A stretch of DNA of 64,000 nt from Propionivibrio sp. (GCA_016705685.1 JADJLB010000010.1:186001-250000); one strand, 5' to 3'. Counted from the first letter of the stretch, positions 27,583 through 37,948 are shown. Notes: a model not told the origin generated them from the sequence alone. A program made the numbers and translations.

Positions 27583-28644
27583 TCAGGAGCGTCGGAGTGA
27601 CGCATTGAGCGCCTCAAGCGCCTTGCTGCCGGGGCAAAGATAGGCATCGCCGAGCTGGTTCAGCGGTTTTTCAACGGTGTTCAGGTGACGATGCAGTTCC
27701 TCGGCACTGCTATCGACGAACAACAGCCCCGTGACAATCTCGCCCAGTGCCTGTCGTTCCTGAAGGTGGTTCATGGCGCCGATACGGTCCGATGGATCGT
27801 AATCCTGATCCAGTTTGCGAAGATTCAATATCGATCCGTCATGTTGGACAACGCGACGCAGGGAGCCGGGAGGATACGACGCGTTGATCTTGTCGCGCGG
27901 CAGGATGACGTCCAGACGGTTGACGGCCTCGTTGTGTTCGCGCACATAGTCGTAGCTCTTGGTCGAGCCAGCATGGTTATTGAACGTCACGCAGGGGCTG
28001 ATGACATCGATGAAAGCCGGCCCACGGTGACGCATGGCGCCCTTGATCAGCGGGATCAACTGCTCCTTGTCCCCGGAAAAACTGCGTGCAACGTAGCTGG
28101 CGCCCAGTTGCAAGGCCAGCGCTACCAGATCGATGGGCGTGTCGTTATTCACCACGCCGCGCTTGCTTTTCGACCCTTTGTCGGCCGTTGCCGAGAACTG
28201 CCCCTTGGTCAGCCCATAAACCCCGTTGTTTTCCACGATGTACGTCATATTCACGCCACGGCGCATGGCATGGGCAAACTGGCCGATGCCGATGGAGGCC
28301 GAGTCGCCGTCGCCGGAAACGCCCAAATAAAGCAGATCGCGATTGGCCAAAGCGGCGCCCGTGAGTACCGACGGCATCCGCCCATGCGTGGTATTGAACC
28401 CGTGCGAATTGCCGAGAAAGTAATCCGGCGTCTTGGAAGAACAGCCAATGCCCGAAAGCTTGGCCACTCGGTGCGGCTCGATTTCGAGATCGAAACAGGC
28501 CTGTACCACCGCCGCGCTGATCGAATCGTGGCCACATCCAGCACACAGCGTGGAAATGGCGCCTTCATAATCGCGACGGGTATAGCCGAGTGAATTCCGA
28601 GGCGTGTCGGGTCGCAAAAGCCGGGGTTTGGCAAAGTAGGTCAT
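27583..28644 (-). CDS. korB: 2-oxoacid:acceptor oxidoreductase beta subunit
   Basis: The 353-residue thiamine-diphosphate-binding subunit of a 2-oxoacid (probably 2-oxoglutarate) oxidoreductase. STLCAGCGHDSI carries Cys residues for an iron-sulfur cluster; GIGCSSKTPDYFLG and the ThDP motif GDGDSASIG..MTYIVENNGVYGLTKGQ are present. It starts inside the korA stop (ATGA overlap). Together with KorA it decarboxylates the oxoacid to an acyl-CoA and passes electrons to the FAD/iron-sulfur subunit upstream. Confidence 0.9.
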   Translation of the reverse strand: MTYFAKPRLLRPDTPRNSLGYTRRDYEGAISTLCAGCGHDSISAAVVQACFDLEIEPHRVAKLSGIGCSSKTPDYFLGNSHGFNTTHGRMPSVLTGAALANRDLLYLGVSGDGDSASIGIGQFAHAMRRGVNMTYIVENNGVYGLTKGQFSATADKGSKSKRGVVNNDTPIDLVALALQLGASYVARSFSGDKEQLIPLIKGAMRHRGPAFIDVISPCVTFNNHAGSTKSYDYVREHNEAVNRLDVILPRDKINASYPPGSLRRVVQHDGSILNLRKLDQDYDPSDRIGAMNHLQERQALGEIVTGLLFVDSSAEELHRHLNTVEKPLNQLGDAYLCPGSKALEALNASLRRS

Positions 28645-30527
28645 GAAGCCACCTGCTGGCGATTTGGCGAAAGAGCGGGCGTAACCAATGAAGGTATCTT
28701 GACTTTGAGCGCCGCGAGGATGTCTGCAATCCTGCCGGAAATGAATCCGGCCGTGATCGGCGTACCGTCGTAATGCAGCACGCGGAAAAGGCGCTTTGGA
28801 TCAATCTCGCCTTCATTAATGAGGAGCATGCGCAGCTGGCCGTTCTCGTTCTGTTCGACGACAAAAATGTAGTCGTGCTCATTGATGAAATCGATGATCT
28901 CATTGGCAAACGGGAAAGCACGCACACGCAGGGCATCAATTTCGATCCCTTGTTTCTTGAGCAGTGCATAAGCCTCGTCCATGGCCGGGCCGGTCGAGCC
29001 GTAGTAGATGGCACCAAAGCGGCTCGGCTGCGATGCACGACGCAGAACGGGCGCCGGTAATAGCGATTTGGCGGTTTCAAATTTTCGACGCAGACGTTCC
29101 ATGTTATAGACATAGTCTGTGCCCGTTTCGCTGTACTTGGCGTAGGCGTTGCGCGTGGTACCGCGGCTGAAGAAGGCGCCCTTGTTCGGGTGCGTGCCTG
29201 GAATGGTTCGCCAGGGGATGCCGTCGCCATCCACGTCGAGATAGCGGCCGAAATTCTTGCCCGCTTCCAGGTCATCTGCGCTCATCACCTTGCCGCGATC
29301 GTAGCGGCGCTGATCGTCCCAGTCGAAAGGCTGGCACAGACGATCATTCATTCCGATATCCAGGTCGAGCAGGACAAAGACGGGGGTCTGCAGACGGTCC
29401 GCCAGATCGAACGCCTGGGCGCCAAGCGTGAAGCACTCGTAGGGATCTTCCGGAAACAGCAGCACATGCTTGGTGTCGCCGTGTGAAGCATAGGCGCAGG
29501 AAATGAGATCGGATTGTTGCGTTCGCGTCGGCATTCCGGTCGAAGGGCCACCGCGTTGCACATCGAATACCACGACGGGCACCTCGGCAAAATAGGCCAG
29601 CCCGAAAAACTCCTGCATCAGCGAAATGCCGGGGCCGGAAGTGGCGGTAAAGGCGCGCGCACCATTCCAGGCGGCGCCGATCACCATGCCGATCGAGGCC
29701 AATTCGTCTTCGGCCTGGACCACGGCATAACGCGCCATACCGTTATCGGGGTCGGTGCGGAACTTGCGGCAATAGCCGCTGAACGCCTCGATCACCGAAG
29801 TCGATGGGGTAATCGGGTACCATGCGGCAACCGTGGCCCCGCCATAGACGGCGCCCAAGCCACAGGCATCGTTTCCGTTGACGAATATCCTGTCGCCGAC
29901 GCCATCGGAACGCTCCACGCGCAACCCGATCGGGCAGTCCAGGTGCGTTCGGGCGTAGTCATACCCCAGCCTGAGCGCATTGACGTTGGCGCCGATCAGT
30001 TTGTCCTTGCCGCGATACTGTTCGGCGATCAACTTCTCGACCACCGCGAATTCAATGTCGAGCAAGGCAGTCAGCGAACCGACATACATGATGTTCTTGA
30101 ACAGTTGCCGCTGGCGGGGATCCGTGTATTCGCGGTTGCAGATTTCGGTCAGCGGAACGCCCAGCACCGTTATGTCTTCGCGGAAACGCGAACGGGGCAA
30201 GGTCTTGGTCGAGTCATAAACCAGATAACCACCGGATTCGAGTTCGGCAATATCGCGATCCCAGGTCTGCGGATTCATCGCCACCATCAAGTCACAGCCG
30301 CCGCGACGCCCGAGCCAACCGGACGCCGATACGCGCATTTCATACCAGGTCGGCATGCCCTGGATATTCGACGGAAAAATATTCCGTGGCGCCACAGGCA
30401 CACCCATGTTGATGATGGCGCGCGCAAACAACTCGTTGGCCGACGCCGAACCCGAGCCATTGACGTTGGCAAACTTGATAACAAAATCGTTGCTGCGGCG
30501 TATGGCCTTGGTCACATTCGTACTCAT
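28641..30527 (-). CDS. korA: 2-oxoacid:acceptor oxidoreductase alpha subunit (fused gamma-alpha)
   Basis: A 628-residue subunit with an N-terminal gamma-like domain (residues about 8-190; FVIKFANVNGSGSASANELFARA) fused to the alpha domain (about 205-620; DACGLGAVYGGATVAAWYPITPSTSV, FTATSGPGISLMQEF, RGGPSTGMPTRTQQSD). This is the usual layout of 2-oxoglutarate:ferredoxin oxidoreductases. I start at MSTNVTKAIRR (30527), which overlaps the upstream stop by four bases. Tight coupling through korC-korA-korB indicates one stoichiometric complex. Confidence 0.92.
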   Translation of the reverse strand: MSTNVTKAIRRSNDFVIKFANVNGSGSASANELFARAIINMGVPVAPRNIFPSNIQGMPTWYEMRVSASGWLGRRGGCDLMVAMNPQTWDRDIAELESGGYLVYDSTKTLPRSRFREDITVLGVPLTEICNREYTDPRQRQLFKNIMYVGSLTALLDIEFAVVEKLIAEQYRGKDKLIGANVNALRLGYDYARTHLDCPIGLRVERSDGVGDRIFVNGNDACGLGAVYGGATVAAWYPITPSTSVIEAFSGYCRKFRTDPDNGMARYAVVQAEDELASIGMVIGAAWNGARAFTATSGPGISLMQEFFGLAYFAEVPVVVFDVQRGGPSTGMPTRTQQSDLISCAYASHGDTKHVLLFPEDPYECFTLGAQAFDLADRLQTPVFVLLDLDIGMNDRLCQPFDWDDQRRYDRGKVMSADDLEAGKNFGRYLDVDGDGIPWRTIPGTHPNKGAFFSRGTTRNAYAKYSETGTDYVYNMERLRRKFETAKSLLPAPVLRRASQPSRFGAIYYGSTGPAMDEAYALLKKQGIEIDALRVRAFPFANEIIDFINEHDYIFVVEQNENGQLRMLLINEGEIDPKRLFRVLHYDGTPITAGFISGRIADILAALKVKIPSLVTPALSPNRQQVAS

Positions 30528-32311
30528 GTCCTGCGCACCTCCGTTCCGGCGACTGCCGCCAGCAGTAGGAATTTCTGCATATCCCAGGCGCCTGTCGGAC
30601 AACGCTCGGCGCACATCCCGCAATGCAGGCAGATGTTTTCATCTTTGACCATGACCCGCCCTGTCTTAAGCGTATCCGACACGTAGAGCGCCTGTTCGAG
30701 ATCCTTGGCCGGTGCTTTCAGGCGTCCGCGCAGGTCGTCCTCTTCGCCGTTATGCGTGAAGGTTATGCATTCGGTCGGGCAAATATCGACACAGGAATCG
30801 CACTCGATGCAGGTTTTGGCGGTAAACACCGTCTCGATATCGCAGTTGAGACAGCGTTCTGCCTCGGAGCAGGCCATATAGGGATCGAAACCCATTTCGA
30901 GTTCCAGCTTGATGTCCTTGAGCGTCTTTTCCAGAGACTTTACCGGCACCTTCTTGCGCTCTTCCTCGGATACCTGGTTGTCATAGCTCCACTCATGTAT
31001 CCCCATCTTCTGGCTGACCAGATTGGTCATCGGTGGCGGACGCTCCAGCAAGCTCTTTCCTGAGCAGAACAAATCGATCGAAATGGCCGCCTGGTGTCCT
31101 TGTGCCACGGCAGTGATGATGTTTTTTGGCCCCAGCGCAGAATCGCCACCAAAAAACACCTTCGGCAAGGTCGATTGCAGTGTCATGTTGTTCAATACCG
31201 GCAACCCCCACTTATCAAACTCCAGGCCGATATCCTTTTCAATCCAGGGGAAGGCGTTTTCCTGCCCAATCGCGACCAGCACTTCATCGCATTCCATGAG
31301 AATATCCGGTTCGCCGGTGGGGACCAGGCTGCGCCTGCCCTTCTCGTCGTACTCGGCGCGAACTATCTCGAAGAGAACACCGACAAGCTTCCCACTGTGG
31401 TGAACAAATTCCTTGGGCACCCGCATGTTGATAATCGGGATGCCCTCGTGCATCGCATCTTCCTTCTCCCAGGGCGATGCCTTCATTTCCTCGAAACCGC
31501 TACGCACCACCACCTTGACGTCCTCGCCCCCCATGCGTAGCGCCGAACGGCAGCAATCCATGGCCGTATTCCCGCCGCCGAGAACGATCACCCGCGGCGA
31601 AATGCGCGTCGTGTGCCCAAAGGCCACATTGGCGAGCCAATCGATGCCGATGTGAATGTGCGCCGCCGCCTCATTGCGGCCGGGAACATCGGCATCGCGC
31701 CCGCGCGGAGCACCGGTGCCGACAAAGATTGCATCCCAGCCCTCGGTCAACAACTGTGCAAGGCTATCGACCCATTGGTTGTACCGCGTTTCAACGCCGA
31801 GATTGACGATGTAGCCGCACTCTTCGTCGATGACGCTATCCGGCAGTCGAAATTTGGGAATCTGGCTGCGCATCATGCCGCCCGGCGACACGCCATTGTC
31901 GAACACTGTGATCTGGTAACCGAGTACCGCCAGATCGCGTGCCACGGTCAGTGAGGCGGGGCCGGCACCGACGCAGGCAATGCGCCTGCCGTTGCGCTTC
32001 AGCGGCGCCACCGGCAGACGATCCTGGATATCGTCCTTCAGGTCGGCAGCGACACGCTTGAGCCGACAGATCGCCACCGGCTCCTTGTCCAGCCGGCCGC
32101 GACGACAGGCCGGCTCGCAGGGCCGATCGCAGACGCGCCCCAAAATGCCCGGAAAAACGTTCGACTGCCAATTGATCATATAGGCATCCGAATACCGGCC
32201 TGCCGCTATCAGGCGGATGTATTCGGGAACGGGAGTGTGGGCAGGACACGCCCATTGGCAATCCACGACTTTGTGAAAGTATTCGTGTTCGCCGATATCT
32301 GTCGGTATCAC
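30524..32311 (-). CDS. korC: GltD-like FAD/NAD(P) oxidoreductase with C-terminal 2[4Fe-4S] ferredoxin domain
   Basis: A 595-residue electron-transfer subunit. The N terminus has the GltD iron-sulfur cysteines (C-x3-C near 18-22, CDRPCEPACRRG), followed by FAD- and NAD(P)-binding Rossmann motifs (CVGAGPASLTVARDL, VLGGGNTAMDCCRSALRMG). The C terminus has two ferredoxin clusters (CIECDSCVDICP and CLHCGMCAERCP). In denitrifying aromatic degraders such as Azoarcus and Thauera, a similar flavoprotein makes the KorAB enzyme NADP-linked. It is the first gene of the operon. Confidence 0.88.
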   Translation of the reverse strand: MIPTDIGEHEYFHKVVDCQWACPAHTPVPEYIRLIAAGRYSDAYMINWQSNVFPGILGRVCDRPCEPACRRGRLDKEPVAICRLKRVAADLKDDIQDRLPVAPLKRNGRRIACVGAGPASLTVARDLAVLGYQITVFDNGVSPGGMMRSQIPKFRLPDSVIDEECGYIVNLGVETRYNQWVDSLAQLLTEGWDAIFVGTGAPRGRDADVPGRNEAAAHIHIGIDWLANVAFGHTTRISPRVIVLGGGNTAMDCCRSALRMGGEDVKVVVRSGFEEMKASPWEKEDAMHEGIPIINMRVPKEFVHHSGKLVGVLFEIVRAEYDEKGRRSLVPTGEPDILMECDEVLVAIGQENAFPWIEKDIGLEFDKWGLPVLNNMTLQSTLPKVFFGGDSALGPKNIITAVAQGHQAAISIDLFCSGKSLLERPPPMTNLVSQKMGIHEWSYDNQVSEEERKKVPVKSLEKTLKDIKLELEMGFDPYMACSEAERCLNCDIETVFTAKTCIECDSCVDICPTECITFTHNGEEDDLRGRLKAPAKDLEQALYVSDTLKTGRVMVKDENICLHCGMCAERCPTGAWDMQKFLLLAAVAGTEVRRT

Positions 32312-32496
32312 CTGTGCTCAGTCTCCTGTCACTGTGGCTACATAAAGATCGGCAACGCAAGGTCGCCAGCCAGCACTCTAGCACCGTCTTGGCCGAAGAA
32401 AAACGGTTAACGAATCACTCCGCAAAAAATCCGGTTTTCCGGCAAGATAAAATCGGCTAGTCTTACCAACGAATATCTTGTCTGGAGTAACTTGGC

Positions 32497-33216
32497 ATGG
32501 CTTTGCGTGCGCTCATTTTTGATGTCGATGGAACACTGGCCAACACCGAGCGTGATGGCCACCGTCCCGCCTTCAATGCCGCTTTTGCCGAAATTGGGCT
32601 GCCCTGGCACTGGGATGAAGCCCTCTACGGGAAATTGCTTGTCGTCGGCGGCGGTCTGGAGCGGCTACGTTTTTATGCCGCAAATTACGACACGGCAACC
32701 CATGCGCGTCCCGATTTCGACGAGCTGATGCATCGCGTACATGACATTAAGAACCGGAATTACCAACGTTTGCTGGCCGCAGGGGCGATACCGCTGCGTG
32801 CCGACATTGGCCAGTTGATCTGCGATGCGCGTACCGAAGGCGTGCGTCTGGCCATTGCCTCCAGTTCAATACTGGATAACGTCGTGGGCCTGTTGCGCGC
32901 CAATCTGGGCCCGAATGTCGACTCCTGGTTCGATGTCATTGCTTCCGGCGATGCGGTCGCTGCAAAGAAACCCTCGCCGGACATTTACCTGTATGCCCTG
33001 CGGCAACTCAATTTGCCGCCGCGCGATTGCCTGGCCGTGGAAGATTCGTCGCATGGCCTGGCGGCAAGCCTGGCGGCGGGCATCCCGACAGTCATTACGG
33101 TCAGTGATTACACCATCCACGAAAACTTCGATGGCGCACGCTTGGTGCTTGCGGAAACCGAACGCGTTTCACTGGACAAACTGCGCCTGTGGCACGCCAC
33201 GGCGAGTACATCGTAG
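32497..33216 (+). CDS. HAD-superfamily hydrolase, CbbY/beta-phosphoglucomutase-like
   Basis: A 239-residue HAD hydrolase. Motif I is FDVDGT (nucleophile Asp9, acid/base Asp11), motif II is in LAIASSS, motif III is the Lys of AAKKPSPDIY and motif IV is VEDSSHG. A helical cap (about 20-90) places it in the CbbY/phosphatase group that removes phosphate from sugar phosphates. CbbY clears xylulose-1,5-bisphosphate next to RuBisCO genes, but none are seen here, so the substrate stays open. The promoter region holds a CAAGATA/TATCTTG inverted repeat (32443-32480). Confidence 0.88.
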   Translation: MALRALIFDVDGTLANTERDGHRPAFNAAFAEIGLPWHWDEALYGKLLVVGGGLERLRFYAANYDTATHARPDFDELMHRVHDIKNRNYQRLLAAGAIPLRADIGQLICDARTEGVRLAIASSSILDNVVGLLRANLGPNVDSWFDVIASGDAVAAKKPSPDIYLYALRQLNLPPRDCLAVEDSSHGLAASLAAGIPTVITVSDYTIHENFDGARLVLAETERVSLDKLRLWHATASTS

Positions 33217-33411
33217 TCGTGCTTCGTAAAGGGCAATTTGTTCTGACCGAAGTGAAGCAGTCCTTCAGGCGTCCGGACTGGAGAGAGGGCGGCCGGCTGA
33301 TTATGGCCGAGATCTGCCGGTTTGCAAGGCATATGTTCTCACATGACATGTGGTCGGTCACATGATTTTCACGCGTCAGGTTCTATGAGAAACCGTGGTC
33401 AAGTGAATCGA

Positions 33412-34203
33412 TCATCCGCCACCTTTCGCCTTCAATGACTTTTTCGGGTAAATGTCGAAGCGGCTGGACTTTCCTTCCAGCACGTAGCCGGGCGGTTTGC
33501 CGGCTATCGCCGGCGCTTTGCGCGGTCTCTTGACGACCACCCGATGCGAAGCCAATGCCAGCGCCGCCTCAAGCAGTGCCGGTGCGTCGTCGTCATCACC
33601 GGCCAGCGGACGAAACAGGCGCATCTCCTTCTTTACCAGAGAGGTCTTGTCACGGTGCGGAAACATCGGATCGAGGTAAATGACCTGAGGCGGCTCGCCG
33701 TCCCATGCACTTAGAATATCGATGGCGTCGCCGACGATCAATCGCATCCGCGCAACGATCGGCCCCACTTCGGAATCGGCCAGCGCCCGCTGCAAACCAT
33801 CTTCAAGCAAGGCCGAAATCAGTGGCTGGCGCTCGATCAACGTTAACTCACAACCCAGCCGGGCCAGCACAAACGCATCGCGCCCCAAGCCGGCCGTGGC
33901 GTCCACCGCCACCGGACGGACCCCCGGCTGGATCCCCACCGCCTTGGCGATCATCTGTCCGTTGCCGCCTCCGTAGAGCCGCCGATGCGCAACGGCTCCC
34001 GTAAGGAAGTCCACCCGGATCGGCCCTGCCGCATTCTGGCCGAGTTCGACCAATTGCAAGCCTTCCCGTCCGATCTGCAAGGCAAACTCCGCCTCCGCTT
34101 CCAATGGCAACCCGAGTCGCTCAGCCCATTTCGACGCCGCCAGATCGAAGGCCGGGTCAAGCGATTCCATCCGGATAGCCGTTTGAGCGAGGATTCCGTT
34201 CAT
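33412..34203 (-). CDS. rsmJ: 16S rRNA (guanine(1516)-N2)-methyltransferase
   Basis: The 263-residue product matches RsmJ (YhiQ): SAM motif [15 protein letters not shown], acidic loop [15 protein letters not shown] and the catalytic [10 protein letters not shown], followed by VKRPRKAP and a C-terminal SSRFDIYPK. It methylates G1516 of 16S rRNA. I start at MNGILAQT (34203); the longer frame to 34281 would run into the LysR gene and adds no family sequence. The ribosome site is weak. Confidence 0.9.
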   Translation of the reverse strand: MNGILAQTAIRMESLDPAFDLAASKWAERLGLPLEAEAEFALQIGREGLQLVELGQNAAGPIRVDFLTGAVAHRRLYGGGNGQMIAKAVGIQPGVRPVAVDATAGLGRDAFVLARLGCELTLIERQPLISALLEDGLQRALADSEVGPIVARMRLIVGDAIDILSAWDGEPPQVIYLDPMFPHRDKTSLVKKEMRLFRPLAGDDDDAPALLEAALALASHRVVVKRPRKAPAIAGKPPGYVLEGKSSRFDIYPKKSLKAKGGG

Positions 34204-34240
34204 CGTCAGTAGGGCCACCAAGAAGAGGCGCGCAGAATGC

Positions 34241-35158
34241 TCAAGCCGGCGATTTATTTGGTTCGACGTGCCGGGATGCAAACCACTCCGTCAGAAAACT
34301 CGTCATCGCCTGTACTCTGGCGGACAGGTGTCGACGCGTCGGGTAGACCACGTGGATCGGCAGGCGCCGGGTAGTCCAGTCCGGCAACAGGCGGACCAGC
34401 AGGCCGCGTTCGATCATGGGCAACAGGATAAAGCAGGGGCCGTACACGATCCCACTGCCGGCCACGGCCATCTCGGCGAGCAGCATGCCGCTGTTGGCCT
34501 TGATCGGGCCGCCGATGCGCACGCTTAGGGGGTCGCCCTTGGCGTCTACAAATTCCCAGTGATTGCCGGTGGCCGAAAAGGCGTAAGTGAAACAGGAATG
34601 CCGGGTCAACTCGTCGGGCGTCAACGGCGTACCGGCCCGCTCGAGATACGCCGGAGCGGCGGCAATCAGCAACGCGGTTTCGCCGATGTGGCGCGCCACG
34701 ACATTTTCACTCCCAATCCGTCCGACGCGAATCGCCATATCCAAGCCCTCTTCGGTGAAGTCGGCGACATTGTCCGAGAGCACGATATCGAGTGTGATCT
34801 CCGGATACTGCTGCGAAAACGCGGCAAAGGCCGGCGCCAGACGCAAAATGCCGAGCGTCATCGGGGCGGTGAGCCGCAAACGCCCTCGCGGGCGCCGCGC
34901 TTCGCCGGCAACGCTGGCCTCGGTCTCTTCGATGTCCGCGAGAAGCTGGGTGCAACGCTCGAAATAGGCGAATCCCTCATCGGTCGGGCTCATCCGCCGC
35001 GTCGTGCGGTTCAGCAGCCGCACATTGAGATGCGCCTCAAGTTGCGCGACCTGGCGCGACACCGCGGAAGTCGAGATGCCCAGTTGATCGGCGGCAGCGG
35101 CAAAGCCGCCGGCCTCGATCACCGAACAGAAAACACGCATGGCATCAATTCTGTCCAA
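34241..35158 (-). CDS. LysR-family transcriptional regulator
   Basis: A 305-residue LTTR. The N-terminal winged helix-turn-helix ([41 protein letters not shown]) is followed by a substrate-binding domain of about 210 residues. The opening and the [18 protein letters not shown] hinge fit the AaeR/PecT-like branch whose members often control adjacent redox or detoxification genes. It diverges from the GST and dioxygenase genes at 35332 and probably regulates them; no T-N11-A box was pinned down in the 173-bp gap. Confidence 0.93.
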   Translation of the reverse strand: MDRIDAMRVFCSVIEAGGFAAAADQLGISTSAVSRQVAQLEAHLNVRLLNRTTRRMSPTDEGFAYFERCTQLLADIEETEASVAGEARRPRGRLRLTAPMTLGILRLAPAFAAFSQQYPEITLDIVLSDNVADFTEEGLDMAIRVGRIGSENVVARHIGETALLIAAAPAYLERAGTPLTPDELTRHSCFTYAFSATGNHWEFVDAKGDPLSVRIGGPIKANSGMLLAEMAVAGSGIVYGPCFILLPMIERGLLVRLLPDWTTRRLPIHVVYPTRRHLSARVQAMTSFLTEWFASRHVEPNKSPA

Positions 35159-35331
35159 TCCTTACTCCCAAGAAAAATGGGTTGATTATCCCGATATCCG
35201 CAACACAGAATCAATTATAGCCCTATTTATTCTTCTATTCGGGACGCCTAAAGTGCAATCCAACGCGGGATCGTTAGACCGCGCCAAACTCGCAAACACT
35301 TTTCAATCACGAACAATCCAAGGAGTCGCCC

Positions 35332-35944
35332 ATGAAACTGTACTATGCCCCCCGGAACCTGCTCGTTTTCACCGCACATTACCCTTCGCGAAGCCGGGAT
35401 TGACGTCGAGCTCGTTCGCGTCGATATCAAGAAACGCATTCTCGTTGCCGATGGCAGCGATTTCGCGACGATCAACCCCAAGGGTTATGTGCCTGTTCTT
35501 GAACTCGACAACGGCGTCCGCCTGAGCGAAGGCCCGGCCATCGTTCAATACATTGCCGATCTCAAACCCGAATCCAACCTCGCTCCCAGAGCCGGTACGC
35601 TGGAGCGCTACCAGTTGCAGGAATGGCTCGGTTTCGTGAACTCGGAAGTGCACAAGACATTCAGCCCGATGTTCAATCCGGCCACACCCGATGAGTACAA
35701 GGCCATCACAAAGAAGAATCTGGCCAACCGATTCAACTATCTCGCGTCCCATCTGGCGAAAAACGACTACCTGATGGGTAAGCAGTTTACCGTGGCCGAC
35801 GGCTACCTTTACACGGTGCTGGGCTGGTGCCAGTGGGTCGGTATCGACCTCAAGGAGTGGCCCGCTCTGGTCGCCTATGTCGAACGCATTGCCGGCCGCG
35901 CCAGCGTACGCGATGCACTGGCGGCAGAAGCGGCACAAAACTAG
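35332..35944 (+). pseudogene. Glutathione S-transferase (GstA type), +1 frameshift near the start
   Basis: The true start is ATG 35332 with an AAGGAG ribosome site seven bases upstream, and it reads MKLYYAP, the typical opening of bacterial beta-class GSTs. The C run at 35348-35353 has one C too many: with five C it would continue PGTCSFSPHITLREAGIDVEL and on to the end (LTVADGYLYTVLGWCQWVGID-like C-terminal domain) for about 203 residues. The catalytic Cys of PGTCS is retained. Alternatively translation starts at ATG 35345, losing the first strand, which would be unusual. It may be an assembly error. Confidence 0.82.
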
Positions 35945-36008
35945 GTTGCCACAGGTGGCGTGGGGCATCGGCAAACCCCGCCTGCACGCCACCGGCAAGT
36001 CCATCATC

Positions 36009-36795
36009 ATGACAAGAAAACAAGACGTACTCTTTCTCTCGCACGGCTCGCCGATGACGGCATTCGGCGGAGACGAGCTGACGCAGGTCTGGTCCGCCCT
36101 CTCGGCGCAACTCAGCAGGCCGGCCGCCATTCTCGTGGTCTCGGCGCATTGGACGACACGCCTGCCGGTTATCGGCGGCAGCCCACTGCCGGAGACCATT
36201 CACGACTTCGGCGGTTTTCCCGAGGCGCTGTATGCGCTGGACTATCCGGCCCCAGGCTCACCCGCCTTGGCGCAGCGTATCAGGCAACTTCTGAGCGACG
36301 CGAATATCACGGCGGGCATCGACGCCAGCCGTGGCCTCGATCATGGGGCCTGGGTACCGCTTCGCACGCTGTTTCCAGAAGCCGACGTTCCGGTCGTGCC
36401 GCTCTCGGTTCAACCCGGCTGCTGCGCGCCACCATTACGCCCTCGGTTCGGCATTGGCGCCCTTGGCTGGTGAAAACATCCTGATCGTCGCTTCGGGTCA
36501 CCTGACACACAACCTCAGGGAATACTCGCGTCAAAGCACGGCAAACGCTGCGCCCGAAACCGTAACTTTCCGCGACTGGGTGCACGACCGCCTCATGCAT
36601 GGCGACGCAGAAGCTTTGTTCGACTGGCCGCACAGCGCGCCACACGCCGCCTTCGCGCACCCGACGCCGGAGCATTTCCTGCCGCTGTTCGTCGCGCTTG
36701 GCGCGGCCGGGCCGAAGCATGCAACGGAATGGCTGGGCGGCGGTTGGATTGGCGATTCGCTGGCTGCCGACAACTATCGTTTCACCCCCGTCTGA
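36009..36795 (+). pseudogene. DODA-type extradiol ring-cleavage dioxygenase, +1 frameshift
   Basis: Both parts of a YgiD/4,5-DOPA dioxygenase-like protein of the LigB class are present. Part one has LFLSHGSPM, VVSAHWTT and GLDHGAWVPLRTLFP (metal-binding His residues). Part two has RHHYALGSALAPL, ILIVASGHLTHNL and PEHFLPLFVALGAAG. They join if one C is removed from CCC at 36414-36416 (SVQP then AARHHYALG), giving about 261 residues, the normal length. It follows the GST gene and faces the LysR gene. A sequencing error is possible. Confidence 0.85.
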
Positions 36796-36838
36796 TTGCG
36801 CTTGCTGTTGGCCAAACCAACTGCCAGCACAGCAAGAC

Positions 36839-37948
36839 TTAGTGGTGGCCTGAGCTGAGTCGGTTGACCATGCCGCGAATCGCTTTCAATTGCACACCCT
36901 GGTTGGTGGCGAAATCCTCACCGGTGTAACCCCACCAGTCCCAACAACCGTTGGGATTGATACCCGGAATGGATACGGCCTGCGGGTAAAGAACGACAAT
37001 ATGGTTGCTTTCGGCCCAGCGGTTGTAGCCCGCGTTGCGCACGAAGGTCGTGCCGTAATACAAACCACTACCCGGCATCGGCCGCAGGGGTAGATAGCCC
37101 TGCCCTTGTCGACATCCATGCAGGACGACATGCAGGCGGCAGGCCTCGCCCTTGGCGCAAGAGTCCGGGATATAAGCCCAGCCGGAGTTGTCCATGCCGC
37201 TGCTCCACGTGAAGCGGCCTCCAGGCACATAGGCCGCCTGATCGAACTGCAGCAGGTGATTGTCGGCTTGAGCTTGTTGCGGCTTCTTCAACGTCCCGTA
37301 AATCCAGCTGAGGACGGCCTTGGCAGCATCGTAATGACACTTGCCGAGATAGGGGGATTCGGCCACGTCGCAAGCCTTGCCGTAACTCACCGTCGGCATG
37401 GTATGCGCGGCTCTGCTCAGGCGCACGTCGGACCGGTTCGACGCCGGAACGGCCATGTGGCTGTAGTAATCGGACAGTTGTTCGGCAACCATCGGCGGCA
37501 CCGTCCGATCCTTGTCTCCGGCGAGGACGAGAACGCGTTGATGGGAGAGGTTTACAGGGTCGTCGATCAGCCCCTGCGCGGCAAATTGATGCGTGTCGCC
37601 GACCAGAGACGACACGTTGGCGCTGCTCGAAGACACGGCGCACAACTCATGTTCCGGGTCGAGGGTGCATGAGCATTGCGTGGTCGCCCGCAATGGGTTG
37701 CCCTGGCTGCAATAGAACGGGCCACCGGCAACAATCCCCGCGCCCTTGACGATCGATGAATAAACCACCTGGAACTGCACCGACATGAACGCCCCGGAAG
37801 AGAGGCCGGAAACCGACGTTTCGCGGATATCGATGTTCAGCGCGGGCAATTGCTCCAGCTTTGCGCCGTGAGCCGCCGGCAAGACGCTAACAAAGCAAGC
37901 CAGGACCAACAAGGCTCGGCACAGGCAGCGGCGGTAAGAATGCGGCAT
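36839..37948 (-). CDS. Extracellular short-chain PHB depolymerase, type 2 catalytic domain
   Basis: A 369-residue secreted serine hydrolase of the alpha/beta fold. A signal peptide (MPHSYRRCLCRALLVLACFV..HG) precedes SGLSSGAFMSVQ with the nucleophile Ser; Asp in LVLAGDKDRTVP and a histidine follow. The C-terminal half carries many paired cysteines (PDSCAKGEACRLHVVLHGC, NGCWDWWGY), as in d-3-hydroxybutyrate depolymerases. No separate substrate-binding domain is seen. The longer frame to 38068 adds a non-signal leader, so I start at 37948. Confidence 0.9.
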   Translation of the reverse strand: MPHSYRRCLCRALLVLACFVSVLPAAHGAKLEQLPALNIDIRETSVSGLSSGAFMSVQFQVVYSSIVKGAGIVAGGPFYCSQGNPLRATTQCSCTLDPEHELCAVSSSSANVSSLVGDTHQFAAQGLIDDPVNLSHQRVLVLAGDKDRTVPPMVAEQLSDYYSHMAVPASNRSDVRLSRAAHTMPTVSYGKACDVAESPYLGKCHYDAAKAVLSWIYGTLKKPQQAQADNHLLQFDQAAYVPGGRFTWSSGMDNSGWAYIPDSCAKGEACRLHVVLHGCRQGQGYLPLRPMPGSGLYYGTTFVRNAGYNRWAESNHIVVLYPQAVSIPGINPNGCWDWWGYTGEDFATNQGVQLKAIRGMVNRLSSGHH

